Shown here: positions 23,826 through 31,878 of the stretch, in pieces
Position numbering within the stretch: position 1 is the stretch's first letter
How the letters are laid out: each line of letters opens with the position of its first letter
NCBI GenBank assembly: GCA_040765295.1
Contig: JAXGSB010000001.1
Span: 1,116,001-1,180,000, forward strand
Direction of reading: 5' to 3'
DNA from: Scatomorpha sp040765295
GTDB lineage: Bacteria > Bacillota > Clostridia > Oscillospirales > Oscillospiraceae
DNA length: 64,000 nt
Notes under the pieces: model-generated
The model's input: only the letters and a program-made list of their open reading frames with translations
What the model was told of the DNA's origin: nothing
Databases searched by the model: none
Program-made: the position numbers and the translations under genes

Positions 23826-25016
23826 CTATTTGTCCAATAAGCAGGCTACTCCGGGCAATTCCTTGCCTTCCATAAACTCGAGTGAGGCTCCGCCTCCCGT
23901 GCTTATATGGCTGATTTTATCTGCAAAACCGGATTTTTCAGCTGCCGAGGCGGAGTCTCCGCCGCCTATTATCGTCTTTGCATCAGATTCTGCCAACGCC
24001 TTTACAATACTGAAGGTGCCTTTGTTAAATTTATCAAACTCAAAAACTCCCATGGGGCCGTTCCATACAACCGTTTTAGCGGCCTTTATTGCATCGGCAA
24101 AAAGCTCAATTGTTTTAGGTCCGATATCCATGCCCATAAACTCGTCAGGTATATCTCCTTCGACAAGTTTGGGCTCGGTATCGTTCAAAAATTCGGCAGC
24201 TACCAGATGATCTATCGGAAGAAGAATCTTCACATTCTTTTCTTCCGCTTTTTTAAGCATGTCCACAGCAAAATCAAAGTTATCTGCATCAAAAAGGCTC
24301 TGTCCTATTTTATATCCCTGTGCTTTTAAGAAAGTATAGGCCATACCGCCACCGATTATTATAATATCAGCCTTATTGAGAAGATTATTTATCACGCCTA
24401 TTTTGTCGGAAACTTTAGCGCCCCCAAGAATAGATACAAAGGGATGTTCCGGATTTTCAATTGCTTCACCAAGGCTTGTAAGCTCTCTCCCCATCAGGAA
24501 GCCGGAATAAGCCGGCAAAAACTCCGCAACTCCCCCTGTAGATGCGTGAAGCCTGTGCGCAGTTCCAAACGCATCGTTTACATAGACATCCGCAAGCGAG
24601 GCAAGTTCTTTAGCAAATTCGGGAGCGTTTTTTTCTTCTCTTATATCAAACCTGAGATTTTCGAGAAGCATAATATCTCCATCCTCAAGTGCAGCGGCTT
24701 TTTCCTTTGCATCGAGACCTATTGTGTCAGAGGCAAATATAACATTCTTGCCCAGAATCTCCGACAGTTTCTCGGCGACAGGCTTGAGGCTCAGTTCAGG
24801 CTTAACTTCACCTTTCGGCTTTCCGAGATGTGAGCATACAATAAGCCTTGCCGAATTTTCAAGCAGATATTCAATTGTGGGAACAGCTGCCATTATTCTG
24901 ATGTCGCTGGTGATTTCTCCGGTTTTTTTGTCGATGGGAACATTCAAATCGCAGCGAAGTAAGACTCTCTTCCCTGCTGGGTCAAAATCTTTTACGGTTT
25001 TTTTGTTATAGTTCAT
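23826..25016 (-). CDS. pgk: Phosphoglycerate kinase
   Basis: Makes ATP from 1,3-bisphosphoglycerate. The 396-residue protein has VLLRCDLNVPID, the substrate-binding Arg/His region VCSHLGKPKG, LENLRF, the hinge GGAKVSDKI, WNGPMGVFE, and the nucleotide loop GGGDSASA. ATG 25016 follows GGAGGG and overlaps the trmL stop by four bases (ATGA). The usual upstream partner gapA is not in this operon or elsewhere in the window. Confidence 0.98.
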   Translation of the reverse strand: MNYNKKTVKDFDPAGKRVLLRCDLNVPIDKKTGEITSDIRIMAAVPTIEYLLENSARLIVCSHLGKPKGEVKPELSLKPVAEKLSEILGKNVIFASDTIGLDAKEKAAALEDGDIMLLENLRFDIREEKNAPEFAKELASLADVYVNDAFGTAHRLHASTGGVAEFLPAYSGFLMGRELTSLGEAIENPEHPFVSILGGAKVSDKIGVINNLLNKADIIIIGGGMAYTFLKAQGYKIGQSLFDADNFDFAVDMLKKAEEKNVKILLPIDHLVAAEFLNDTEPKLVEGDIPDEFMGMDIGPKTIELFADAIKAAKTVVWNGPMGVFEFDKFNKGTFSIVKALAESDAKTIIGGGDSASAAEKSGFADKISHISTGGGASLEFMEGKELPGVACLLDK

Positions 25017-25513
25017 AATCTTCCCTCCATTTTCATTGATCCGAATTTTTTAAGGTTTTTAAAATTATTTTGCCTTAAAGCTTCATAAATTATAACAGCA
25101 ACCGAGTTGGAAAGGTTTAGGCTTCTGGCCTCTGCAAGCATAGGTATTCTTATGCATGAGTCATAGTATTTTTCTAAAAGTGTCTCCGGCAAGCCTTTGG
25201 TTTCCTTGCCGAACATTATGCTTACATCTTTATCATAACTTGCCTCGGTATAGCTGTGCGGTGCCTTGGTTGAAGCAAAGTAGAGCTTCTTATCTCCGTT
25301 AAGATCAAAATACTGCTCAATATTTTTGTATACTTTTAGATTTACAAGGTTCCAGTAGTCAAGTCCGGCTCTCTTAACGGCGCTTTCGGATATATCGAAT
25401 CCAAAAGGCTCTATCAGATGTAATGTCGAACCGGTACATGCGCAGGTTCTGGCTACAGCTCCTGTATTTTGCGGTATTTCGGGTTCAAGAAGAATAATGT
25501 TTATAAAAAACAC
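25013..25513 (-). CDS. trmL: tRNA (cytidine/uridine-2'-O)-methyltransferase TrmL
   Basis: SPOUT methyltransferase modifying the wobble base of leucine tRNAs. The product shows INIILLEPEIPQNTGAVART at the N-terminus, FGKETKGLPETLL, RIPMLAEARSLNLSNSVAVIIYEALRQ, the knot signature. The frame has no ATG near the family start: GTG 25513 (166 residues) is the best guess, because the conserved part begins three codons later; TTG 25564 would add 17 residues without a ribosome binding site. It heads the lower-glycolysis operon, overlapping pgk by four bases. Confidence 0.88.
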   Translation of the reverse strand: MFFINIILLEPEIPQNTGAVARTCACTGSTLHLIEPFGFDISESAVKRAGLDYWNLVNLKVYKNIEQYFDLNGDKKLYFASTKAPHSYTEASYDKDVSIMFGKETKGLPETLLEKYYDSCIRIPMLAEARSLNLSNSVAVIIYEALRQNNFKNLKKFGSMKMEGRL

Positions 25514-25673
25514 CTCGGCACAGTTTTCACTAAGAATTCTACTACTATATGCATTTCTAATCAAGAGAAAAGATTAATTTTTTTCCAAACTTTTTTAAAA
25601 AATAGGGCAGTTTATGTAAAAAAAATTCAAACAATCGCAGGCAAATAATTAATATGCAATATGTCTAAATCTG

Positions 25674-25703
25674 TTGAAAATTAAGATAATTATTTGTTAT
25701 AAT
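25674..25703 (+). promoter_or_regulatory. Probable SigA promoter of the FMN dehydrogenase gene
   Basis: TTGAAA (25674-25679), 18-bp spacer, TATAAT (25698-25703), about 30 bp before the start codon. Confidence 0.55.
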
Positions 25704-25734
25704 AGTTTATATAAATTAAATATGGAGGTTAATT

Positions 25735-26751
25735 ATGGACTATTTGGAAATGCTTAATATAGCAAGAGATAAAGTAGGGCCGCTTTGCAAAGCTTGCCCT
25801 GTATGTAACGGCAAGGCCTGTGGAAACAGTATGCCGGGTCCCGGCTCTAAAAATCCCGGCAACGGCGCGCTCAAAAACTACGAGGCCTGGCAGAATATTT
25901 GTGTTAACATGGACACCATCGCAGATAACTGCGAGCCATGTACCGAGTTTGAGCTCTATGGTCGGAAATTTTCCATGCCTCTATTTTCGGCTCCTATCGG
26001 AGCAATACCGGCGCATTACGGTCCGGACTATAACGACATAAGCTTTAACGACCTGATGATACCGACCTGCAAAGAATTCGGAGTTGCCTCTTTCACCGGA
26101 GACGGAGTAGACCCCGCGGTGATGAAGGCTGCGGCCATTATGATGGATAAATGCGACGGTATAGGGGTTCCCACTATTAAGCCATGGAATATTGAAGCCG
26201 TAGCCGAAAAAATTGAGTTTCTCAATGAAAGAAATATTTTTGCTGTCGCAATGGATATCGACGGCGCGGGGCTTCCTTTCCTGAAAGCTATGAATCCGAA
26301 TGCCGGAAGCAAAACAGTTTCCGAGCTCAAAGAAGTGATAGGCTTAACGGACAGACCTTTTATCATTAAGGGAATAATGACTGTGAAGGGCGCTCTGAAA
26401 GCTGTCCAGGCCGGAGCGAAGGGAATTGTCGTTTCGAACCACGGCGGAAGGGTTTTGGGGCAGACCCCGTCTACGGCAGAAGTTCTGCCTGAAATTGCGG
26501 ATGCCGTAAGAGGTAAAACCACCGTTTTTGTTGACGGCGGAATTCGCAACGGCGTTGATATTTTTAAGGCTTTGGCTCTGGGCGCAGATGCCGTTTTAAT
26601 AGGCAGACCCTTTGTTCCGGCTGTCTACGGAGCAGCCAAAGAAGGAATTCTGCTTCTTCTGAACAAGTACATGGCGGAGCTTAAGGACACCATGAAAATG
26701 TGCGGAGCGTGCAAGCTTTCGGATATCACAAGGGATATGGTCAGATTTTAA
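25735..26751 (+). CDS. FMN-dependent alpha-hydroxy-acid dehydrogenase/oxidase family, Cys-rich N-terminus
   Basis: TIM-barrel flavoprotein of the lactate oxidase/L-lactate dehydrogenase family, 338 residues. Visible family parts are LFSAPIGAIPA (FMN binding), the catalytic Lys in FIIKGIMTV, the catalytic His and Arg in VSNHGGR, and DGGIRNGVDIFKALALGADAVLIGRPFV. The N-terminus differs from characterised members in carrying C18, C21, C24 and C29 (CKACPVCNGKAC), with C56, C66 and C69 and a C-terminal CGAC, which could bind an Fe-S cluster or form redox thiols. ATG 25735 follows GGAGG. It is monocistronic; an anaerobic 2-hydroxy-acid dehydrogenase is likely, substrate unknown. Confidence 0.87.
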   Translation: MDYLEMLNIARDKVGPLCKACPVCNGKACGNSMPGPGSKNPGNGALKNYEAWQNICVNMDTIADNCEPCTEFELYGRKFSMPLFSAPIGAIPAHYGPDYNDISFNDLMIPTCKEFGVASFTGDGVDPAVMKAAAIMMDKCDGIGVPTIKPWNIEAVAEKIEFLNERNIFAVAMDIDGAGLPFLKAMNPNAGSKTVSELKEVIGLTDRPFIIKGIMTVKGALKAVQAGAKGIVVSNHGGRVLGQTPSTAEVLPEIADAVRGKTTVFVDGGIRNGVDIFKALALGADAVLIGRPFVPAVYGAAKEGILLLLNKYMAELKDTMKMCGACKLSDITRDMVRF

Positions 26752-26760
26752 TAAAAATGC

Positions 26761-26788
26761 TTGCTTAATTTAAAAAGTATAGTATAAT
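26761..26788 (+). promoter_or_regulatory. Probable promoter of secG
   Basis: TTGCTT (26761-26766), 16-bp spacer, TATAAT (26783-26788), 42 bp before secG. Confidence 0.5.
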
Positions 26789-26829
26789 CTATAGGCTGAT
26801 TTAATTGATTTGAAAGGATTTGTTCTTTA

Positions 26830-27057
26830 ATGACAATGGCATTGACTATTTTACAACTTATATCTGCAGTGACGGTTACTCTTGTCGTTTTGTTTCAATC
26901 CGGTAAGCGTTCCGGACTTTCAGGCAGCATTTCAGGCGGTGCCGAAACGTTTCTTTCCAAGGGTAAGGCTCGTACAGTTGATGCCAAGCTCGCAAAAGCA
27001 ACAAAGTGGTTAGCTCTTGTTTTTGTTTTGCTAACGCTTTCATTGCACTTTGTATAG
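26830..27057 (+). CDS. secG: SecG preprotein translocase subunit
   Basis: Small non-essential subunit of the SecYEG channel. The 75-residue product has two membrane segments (about residues 4-22 and 55-73) joined by a Gly/Ser-rich loop (SGLSGSISGGAETFLSKGKART), the SecG signature. The start at ATG 26830 has AAAGG upstream; ATG 26836 is an alternative. The usual downstream rnr and smpB are absent; a terminator follows. Confidence 0.92.
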   Translation: MTMALTILQLISAVTVTLVVLFQSGKRSGLSGSISGGAETFLSKGKARTVDAKLAKATKWLALVFVLLTLSLHFV

Positions 27058-27076
27058 AATAATATAGTAATTTTCA

Positions 27077-27113
27077 AAATGCCCGGCAGGCTCAAACCTG
27101 TCGGGCATTTTTT
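27077..27113. terminator. Bidirectional terminator between secG and the YwlG-like gene
   Basis: A 14-bp stem (27077-27090 / 27097-27110, one wobble) with loop CTCAAA and T runs on both strands, between convergent genes. Confidence 0.88.
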
Positions 27114-27124
27114 AAAAGATATTC

Positions 27125-27673
27125 TCATTTATATCGGGCTCTTTGACCGCCTATATATTTTTTCCTGCAGCTTGCGGCTGTCAGATGTGCGCATCCCAAC
27201 TCCTTATGTGAAAGCCTGCGCGGCACTGCCACATCCTTGAGGTGCATACCTATGAATGTGTCGCCTATATCAATGCCCAAGCTCGCCTTTATATGTTCAA
27301 CGGCAACCGGCTCCTCCATCATTTCATAGACCTTTGATGCAAAAGAGCCGCCGGCATTCGGCACAGGCACAACATTTACAGCTTCCAGATTATATTTTTC
27401 CGCAGCCTCTGACTCTATTATAAGAGCCCTATTCAAGTGTTCACAACACTGCGCCGCAAGATAAAGCCCTTGCTCATTAAGAATCGGCATTAAAACCGAA
27501 ACTAAAGCTTCTGCAATCTCGCTTGATGGATTCTTGCCGATTGACGAGCCGATGATTTCACTGGTCGAACAGCCGACAACAAAAATTTCCGAGCGCTTCG
27601 GTTTAGCGAGAGCTATAAGCTCTTCAACGCATTTTCTAAATTCCGATTTAATTTGTTCAATGTTTATTTCCAT
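27125..27673 (-). CDS. TIGR01440/UPF0340 family protein (YwlG-like)
   Basis: Conserved Firmicute protein of unknown function, 182 residues. The family core is visible: FVVGCSTSEIIGSSIGKNPS, AAQCCEHLNRALIIE, VNVVPVPNAGGSFAS, and HIKASLGIDIGDTFIGMHLKDVAVP. The conserved Cys-Cys-Glu-His looks like a possible active or metal site (inference). I choose ATG 27673 because GGAG lies seven bases upstream; ATGs at 27694 and 27685 are alternatives. It is the last gene of the rpe operon, 2 bp after the ArsC-like gene. Confidence 0.88.
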   Translation of the reverse strand: MEINIEQIKSEFRKCVEELIALAKPKRSEIFVVGCSTSEIIGSSIGKNPSSEIAEALVSVLMPILNEQGLYLAAQCCEHLNRALIIESEAAEKYNLEAVNVVPVPNAGGSFASKVYEMMEEPVAVEHIKASLGIDIGDTFIGMHLKDVAVPRRLSHKELGCAHLTAASCRKKYIGGQRARYK

Positions 27674-27675
27674 TT

Positions 27676-28008
27676 TCAGCTCCATGTATTCCATATATCC
27701 GGCCTGTACCCTATCGTTGCCTTGTTTCCGTTTCGTACAATAGGGGTTTTAATAAGTTCGGGATTTTCAAGCAGTTTCTCAAACTTGGCATCAGTACCTG
27801 CCAGATATTTGTACAAGCTATATTCTTCCGCCTTTTCATTGACAAGCTCGTCCATGCCGCACACCCGTACAAGCGATTCAAGTTCTCTTGGACTCAATCC
27901 TTTTTGCACAATATCAATAAGCTGTATTTTAATTCTTCTTTCTTTAAACCAGCGTTCGGCCTTTTTGGAATCAAAACATTTTTTCCGGGAAAAAATTTGA
28001 ATATTCAT
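27676..28008 (-). CDS. ArsC/Spx-family thioredoxin-fold protein
   Basis: A 110-residue protein of the arsenate reductase/Spx fold: an early single Cys (SRKKCFDSKKAERWF), DIVQKGLSPRELESL, and the cis-Pro region KTPIVRNGNKATIGYRP. It has no N-terminal CxxC, so it is not a classical Spx. Whether it reduces anything cannot be told. The start overlaps the RNase J stop by four bases (ATGA). Confidence 0.83.
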   Translation of the reverse strand: MNIQIFSRKKCFDSKKAERWFKERRIKIQLIDIVQKGLSPRELESLVRVCGMDELVNEKAEEYSLYKYLAGTDAKFEKLLENPELIKTPIVRNGNKATIGYRPDIWNTWS

Positions 28009-29660
28009 ATCTCATTAATATGTAAAAGTATAATCGGACTTTGTCTTGAAATTTTATATATAAATCCGGAAAGATTTGTCTTTATTATCTCGGTCATGGA
28101 GATCGGATTCAGAATTTTTCTCTTCTTACAGCTTGCGAAGCTTTCTGCAATAACTCTGTTTATTTCATCTTTAATCTCTGCAGACTCAAGCTCGCAATTA
28201 AAGCCTTTGCTAAATAAATCCGGATCGGATACAAGTTCTTTTGTTTCCGAGTAAACATTCAGAAGGATAACTATTATGCCGTTTTGAGCAAGTTTTCTCC
28301 TGTCATTTATTATGGATGTGTCAATTTCACCAACATTTTCACCGTCAACATAGACCGGTCCCGCCTTGACAAGCTTTTCAATTTTTATGGAATTTTTTGT
28401 GATATCAATGACGCTCCCGTTATCTGCAAGGATTGTATTTGTGCTTTCCACGCCCATAGTTCTGGCAAGCAAGGCATGCTTATACAGCATTCTATATTCT
28501 CCATGAACAGGAATAAAAAACTTGGGTTTTACAAGCGAGAGTATAATTTTCAGCTCCTCTTGCGAAGCGTGTCCCGAAACGTGAAGATCCGTGTGTTTAT
28601 CATAAATAACCTCGGCTCCGTTTTGGAATAGGGCATCTATTACTTTGGAAATGGTTGTCTCATTGCCTGGAATGGCGGATGCGGAAATAATTACGCGGTC
28701 ATTATAGTCTATTTTTATCTGCTTATGCTCAGAAAAAGCCATCCTATACAGAGCAGACATGCGCTCGCCCTGACTGCCTGTAGATAAAATGCAAATTTGA
28801 TCTTTAGGAAGTGAGTTGATATCTTTAATATCAATCAATGTGCCTTCGGGTATGTCCATGTATTCCAACGCACAAGCTACAGCCATCATTCTCTCCATAG
28901 ATCTTCCGTTTACGGCAACCTTCCTGCCATATTTAGCGGCAACCCTTATTATCTGCTGTATTCTCTGAATATTTGATGCAAAGGTTGTAACAATAATGCG
29001 CTTTTTACATCCTTTAAAAAGTTCATCAAACTTTTCAGATACCTTGAGTTCGGAAATTGTATGCCCCGGTTTTTCGACATTTGTTGAATCTGAAAGTAAG
29101 GCAAGAACTCCCCTGTTTCCAAGCTCGCCAAATCGGGCAAGATCTATCATCTCGCCTTTTACGGGCGTCAAATCTATCTTGAAATCTCCGGTATGTACGA
29201 CCGTGCCTATGGGAGTTTTTATTGCAAGGGCAACAGCGTCTGCAATTGAATGGTTGACATTTATAAACTCAATCTCAAAAGCTCCCAGTTTAAACTTATC
29301 TCCCACTTTTTTTGTAAAAATCTGTGTATTTGTCAGAAGGTCGCTTTCCTCCAGCCTTAACTCGATAATTCCTGCCGAAAGAGGGGTTGCAAACACAGGC
29401 ACATCAAGTTCGGGAAGTAAAAACGGAATTGCTCCTATGTGATCCTCGTGTCCGTGGGTTATGACAATGCCCCTTATTTTTTCTTTGTTTTGTCTAAGAT
29501 ATGTAATATCGGGAATGACATAATCAACACCGTATAAATCGTCGTCAGGAAATCCCATACCGCAGTCAATAATGATAATATCTCGACCGTATTCAAACAC
29601 GGTCATATTTTTGCCTATCTCTCCAAGGCCTCCCAAAGGTATAATTTTTAAATTCGACAT
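28005..29660 (-). CDS. rnj: Ribonuclease J
   Basis: Metallo-beta-lactamase/beta-CASP exo- and endoribonuclease of mRNA decay. The 551-residue protein starts MSNLKIIPLGGLGEIGKNMT, has the metal motif THGHEDHIGAIPFLL, further His/Asp ligands (NVNHSIADA, VHTGDFKID), the beta-CASP part with TGSQGERMSAL, and HVSGHAS and PVHGEYRML near the end. ATG 29660 follows GGAGAG; the frame extends upstream to 29792 but that part overlaps recR and lacks homology. It lies 22 bp after recR. Confidence 0.95.
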   Translation of the reverse strand: MSNLKIIPLGGLGEIGKNMTVFEYGRDIIIIDCGMGFPDDDLYGVDYVIPDITYLRQNKEKIRGIVITHGHEDHIGAIPFLLPELDVPVFATPLSAGIIELRLEESDLLTNTQIFTKKVGDKFKLGAFEIEFINVNHSIADAVALAIKTPIGTVVHTGDFKIDLTPVKGEMIDLARFGELGNRGVLALLSDSTNVEKPGHTISELKVSEKFDELFKGCKKRIIVTTFASNIQRIQQIIRVAAKYGRKVAVNGRSMERMMAVACALEYMDIPEGTLIDIKDINSLPKDQICILSTGSQGERMSALYRMAFSEHKQIKIDYNDRVIISASAIPGNETTISKVIDALFQNGAEVIYDKHTDLHVSGHASQEELKIILSLVKPKFFIPVHGEYRMLYKHALLARTMGVESTNTILADNGSVIDITKNSIKIEKLVKAGPVYVDGENVGEIDTSIINDRRKLAQNGIIVILLNVYSETKELVSDPDLFSKGFNCELESAEIKDEINRVIAESFASCKKRKILNPISMTEIIKTNLSGFIYKISRQSPIILLHINEI

Positions 29661-29682
29661 ATTCTTCTCTCCACTTATATAT

Positions 29683-30282
29683 TTACAAACTAATTCTGCC
29701 CTCCAGCGCTCTTGAAAGTGTGGCATTATCAGTAAATTCCAAATTCGAGCCCATGGGAATTCCATAAGCGAGTCTGCTGACATTAATTTCAAAATGTTTT
29801 AAAAGCCCGGCAATGTACATCGCCGTTGCCTCACCCTCGGTATCGGGATTCATGGCCATAATGACCTCGTTGATTTTGCCTTTTTCAATTCTTTGAAGAA
29901 GTTCTTTCAACTTTATATCATCAGGCCCAACCCCGTTGACAGGCGATATCACTCCATGTAAAACATGGTAAAGACCGTTGTACTCCCCCGCTCTTTCAAT
30001 ACTGATTAAATCCTTAGGTTCAGAAACAACACAAATAACCGTTCTGTCTCTCTTAATAGAGGTACAGATACTGCATTCCTCTGAATCCGTATAGTTGAAA
30101 CAGGTTTTACATCTATGTATGGACTCTTTTGCATTTATTATCGCATACGCAAAACTGTTTGCTTCCTCTTCCGAAAGTGAGAGCACGGAAAAAGCATGGC
30201 GTTGCGCACTTTTCTTCCCTATTCCCGGAAGGGCGGCAAACTTTTCTATAAGCACCTCAATCGGTGCGGGAAATGTTATCAT
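29683..30282 (-). CDS. recR: Recombination protein RecR
   Basis: DNA-clamp protein of the RecFOR pathway. The 199-residue product has the helix-hairpin-helix FAALPGIGKKSAQRHAF, a zinc finger (CKTCFNYTDSEECSIC), and a Toprim domain (VVSEPKDLISIERAGEYNGLYHVL, AMNPDTEGEATAMYI, RLAYGIPMGSNLEFTD). GAGG precedes the ATG. Unlike in many Firmicutes, it is not beside dnaX-ybaB but between rpe and RNase J. Confidence 0.96.
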   Translation of the reverse strand: MITFPAPIEVLIEKFAALPGIGKKSAQRHAFSVLSLSEEEANSFAYAIINAKESIHRCKTCFNYTDSEECSICTSIKRDRTVICVVSEPKDLISIERAGEYNGLYHVLHGVISPVNGVGPDDIKLKELLQRIEKGKINEVIMAMNPDTEGEATAMYIAGLLKHFEINVSRLAYGIPMGSNLEFTDNATLSRALEGRISL

Positions 30283-30302
30283 AAAATATCTTACCTCGTC
30301 AA

Positions 30303-30971
30303 TTAAATTTTCAAATTTGAAGAGACAACAAGTTCGTTGATTGCCTCTGCCTTGTTACAAGCTCCGAAAACAGCATTGCCGGCAACCAGAATCTCTGCCC
30401 CGGCATCTGCCGCAATGGCAGCAGTCGTTTTGTTTATCCCGCCATCTACTTGAATTAAGCAATCAAGCTCTTGCTCCTTGATTAGAGAAGAAATCCCTCT
30501 TATTTTTGAAAGTTGATTGTCCATAAACTCCTGTCCGCCGAAGCCCGGCTCTACAGTCATAACCAGAACCAAATCAAGCAGGTGTATGTAAGGCAACAAA
30601 ACGGAGGCGGGCGTACGCGGCTTTATAACCAAGCCCACTTGCTTATCCATTTTCCTAAGCTTATCTATATTTGCATATATGTCTTGCGGCTCGTCCGCTT
30701 CCACATGAAACGAAATCAAATCAGCTCCGGCATTCGCAAATGTTTCTATATATCTGTGCGGTCTGTCAATCATCAAATGTACATCTAAAAAAAGAGTGGT
30801 ATACTTTCTGACAGACTTTATGACAGGGATGCCGATGGAGATATTTGGAACAAAAATTCCATCCATAACATCTATGTGCAGCCATTCAACACCGGCTTTT
30901 TTGACTTCATCAATTTCCTCGCCAAGTCTAGTAAAATCTGCCGAGAGAATTGACGGTGCTATTTTAACCAT
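30303..30971 (-). CDS. rpe: Ribulose-phosphate 3-epimerase
   Basis: Pentose phosphate enzyme interconverting ribulose-5- and xylulose-5-phosphate. The 222-residue TIM barrel has KIAPSILSADF, the metal His/Asp in HIDVMDGIFVPN, DVHLMI, MTVEPGFGGQEF, and VDGGINKTTA. It heads the minus-strand operon rpe-recR-RNase J-ArsC-YwlG and is not linked to rsgA, as it often is in relatives. GAGG precedes ATG 30971. Confidence 0.96.
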   Translation of the reverse strand: MVKIAPSILSADFTRLGEEIDEVKKAGVEWLHIDVMDGIFVPNISIGIPVIKSVRKYTTLFLDVHLMIDRPHRYIETFANAGADLISFHVEADEPQDIYANIDKLRKMDKQVGLVIKPRTPASVLLPYIHLLDLVLVMTVEPGFGGQEFMDNQLSKIRGISSLIKEQELDCLIQVDGGINKTTAAIAADAGAEILVAGNAVFGACNKAEAINELVVSSNLKI

Positions 30972-31003
30972 AAGGACCTCGTATATAATTATTTCTTTTA
31001 TTG

Positions 31004-31032
31004 ATTATACTATCTCTTGTGTTTCAGCGCAA
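31004..31032 (-). promoter_or_regulatory. SigA promoter of the rpe operon
   Basis: Minus-strand TTGCGC (31032-31027), 17-bp spacer, TATAAT (31009-31004). Confidence 0.6.
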
Positions 31033-31037
31033 GGGTC

Positions 31038-31066
31038 TTGACGATATAGGATATTCAATATAAAAT
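31038..31066 (+). promoter_or_regulatory. SigA promoter of the XpaC/TelA operon
   Basis: TTGACG (31038-31043), 17-bp spacer, TAAAAT (31061-31066), back to back with the rpe promoter (5 bp between the two -35 boxes). Confidence 0.65.
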
Positions 31067-31091
31067 TAATTTGTAAGTGGAGGTGTTGATT

Positions 31092-31859
31092 TTGAGAAAA
31101 AAAAATCAAAATCCCGAGCGCAAAAGAAAATTCGGCAGCTTTATCTTTTATACACTTTTTTATCTTGTTTTAGCCGGAATTTTTCTCTTTAAGCCGTTTA
31201 TTTCAAGTCTCCTGGTAAACAATATTATATTTTTTGCATTTACTCTGATATATTTGATTTACAGCGCAGTGTTTTTCTTTAAGAGAAGCAAAAAAGGCGC
31301 GCCTGAGATCAGTTTAAGCTTTGAAGATTCCAATTCTGAACTGCAATCTGATATTTTAGAAGCCCGTGATAGCCTGAAAGAGATGGCCGGCCTGTATTCA
31401 AAAATAAAGAATCGGGAAATGAAATCTCAAATCAATGAACTTATGCTTATTTCGGATAAGATAATTCAAGCTTCAAAAAAAGATAAAAATGCAGGGGCAG
31501 ATGCGAAAAAGTTTTTTAACTACTATTTACCGACTACAATAAAGCTGCTGAAGGCATATTTGAATATCGAAGAGCATGAGTTGAAAGGTGAATATAGCAC
31601 AAAGAGCAAAGAAAACATTGAAAACATGCTGAATACCGCAATTGGGGCATATAGGAAGCAATTGGACATGCTTTTTGAAAATCAGGCAATTGATATTGAT
31701 GTCGAGATAAGTGTGATGAACAATATGCTGAGAAGGGAGGGCCTTATTAATTCTGACTTTCAAGATATAATCAGAGCAGAGAAAGACAGTATTGACGAGA
31801 ATAAGGAAGTTAAAGAGCAAATAAATGAAAATATAACTCTGACACTAGGACAAAAATAA
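31092..31859 (+). CDS. XpaC-like 5-bromo-4-chloroindolyl phosphate hydrolysis family protein
   Basis: Conserved membrane protein of 255 residues with two N-terminal membrane segments (about residues 16-33 and 39-57) and a helical, charged cytoplasmic part resembling XpaC (MAGLYSKIKNREMKSQINEL..., FFNYYLPTTIKLLKAY). The biochemical role is unknown; the name comes from a plate phenotype. TTG 31092 is chosen because GGAGG ends eight bases before it; a GTG at 31077 overlaps that site. It is followed 19 bp later by telA, its usual partner. Confidence 0.85.
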   Translation: MRKKNQNPERKRKFGSFIFYTLFYLVLAGIFLFKPFISSLLVNNIIFFAFTLIYLIYSAVFFFKRSKKGAPEISLSFEDSNSELQSDILEARDSLKEMAGLYSKIKNREMKSQINELMLISDKIIQASKKDKNAGADAKKFFNYYLPTTIKLLKAYLNIEEHELKGEYSTKSKENIENMLNTAIGAYRKQLDMLFENQAIDIDVEISVMNNMLRREGLINSDFQDIIRAEKDSIDENKEVKEQINENITLTLGQK

Positions 31860-31878
31860 TCTTTGAAAGGAAACATTT

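Noticed and set aside
29661..29792. N-terminal extension of RNase J
   Set aside because: Overlaps recR and lacks homology; the family N-terminus starts at ATG 29660 behind GGAGAG.
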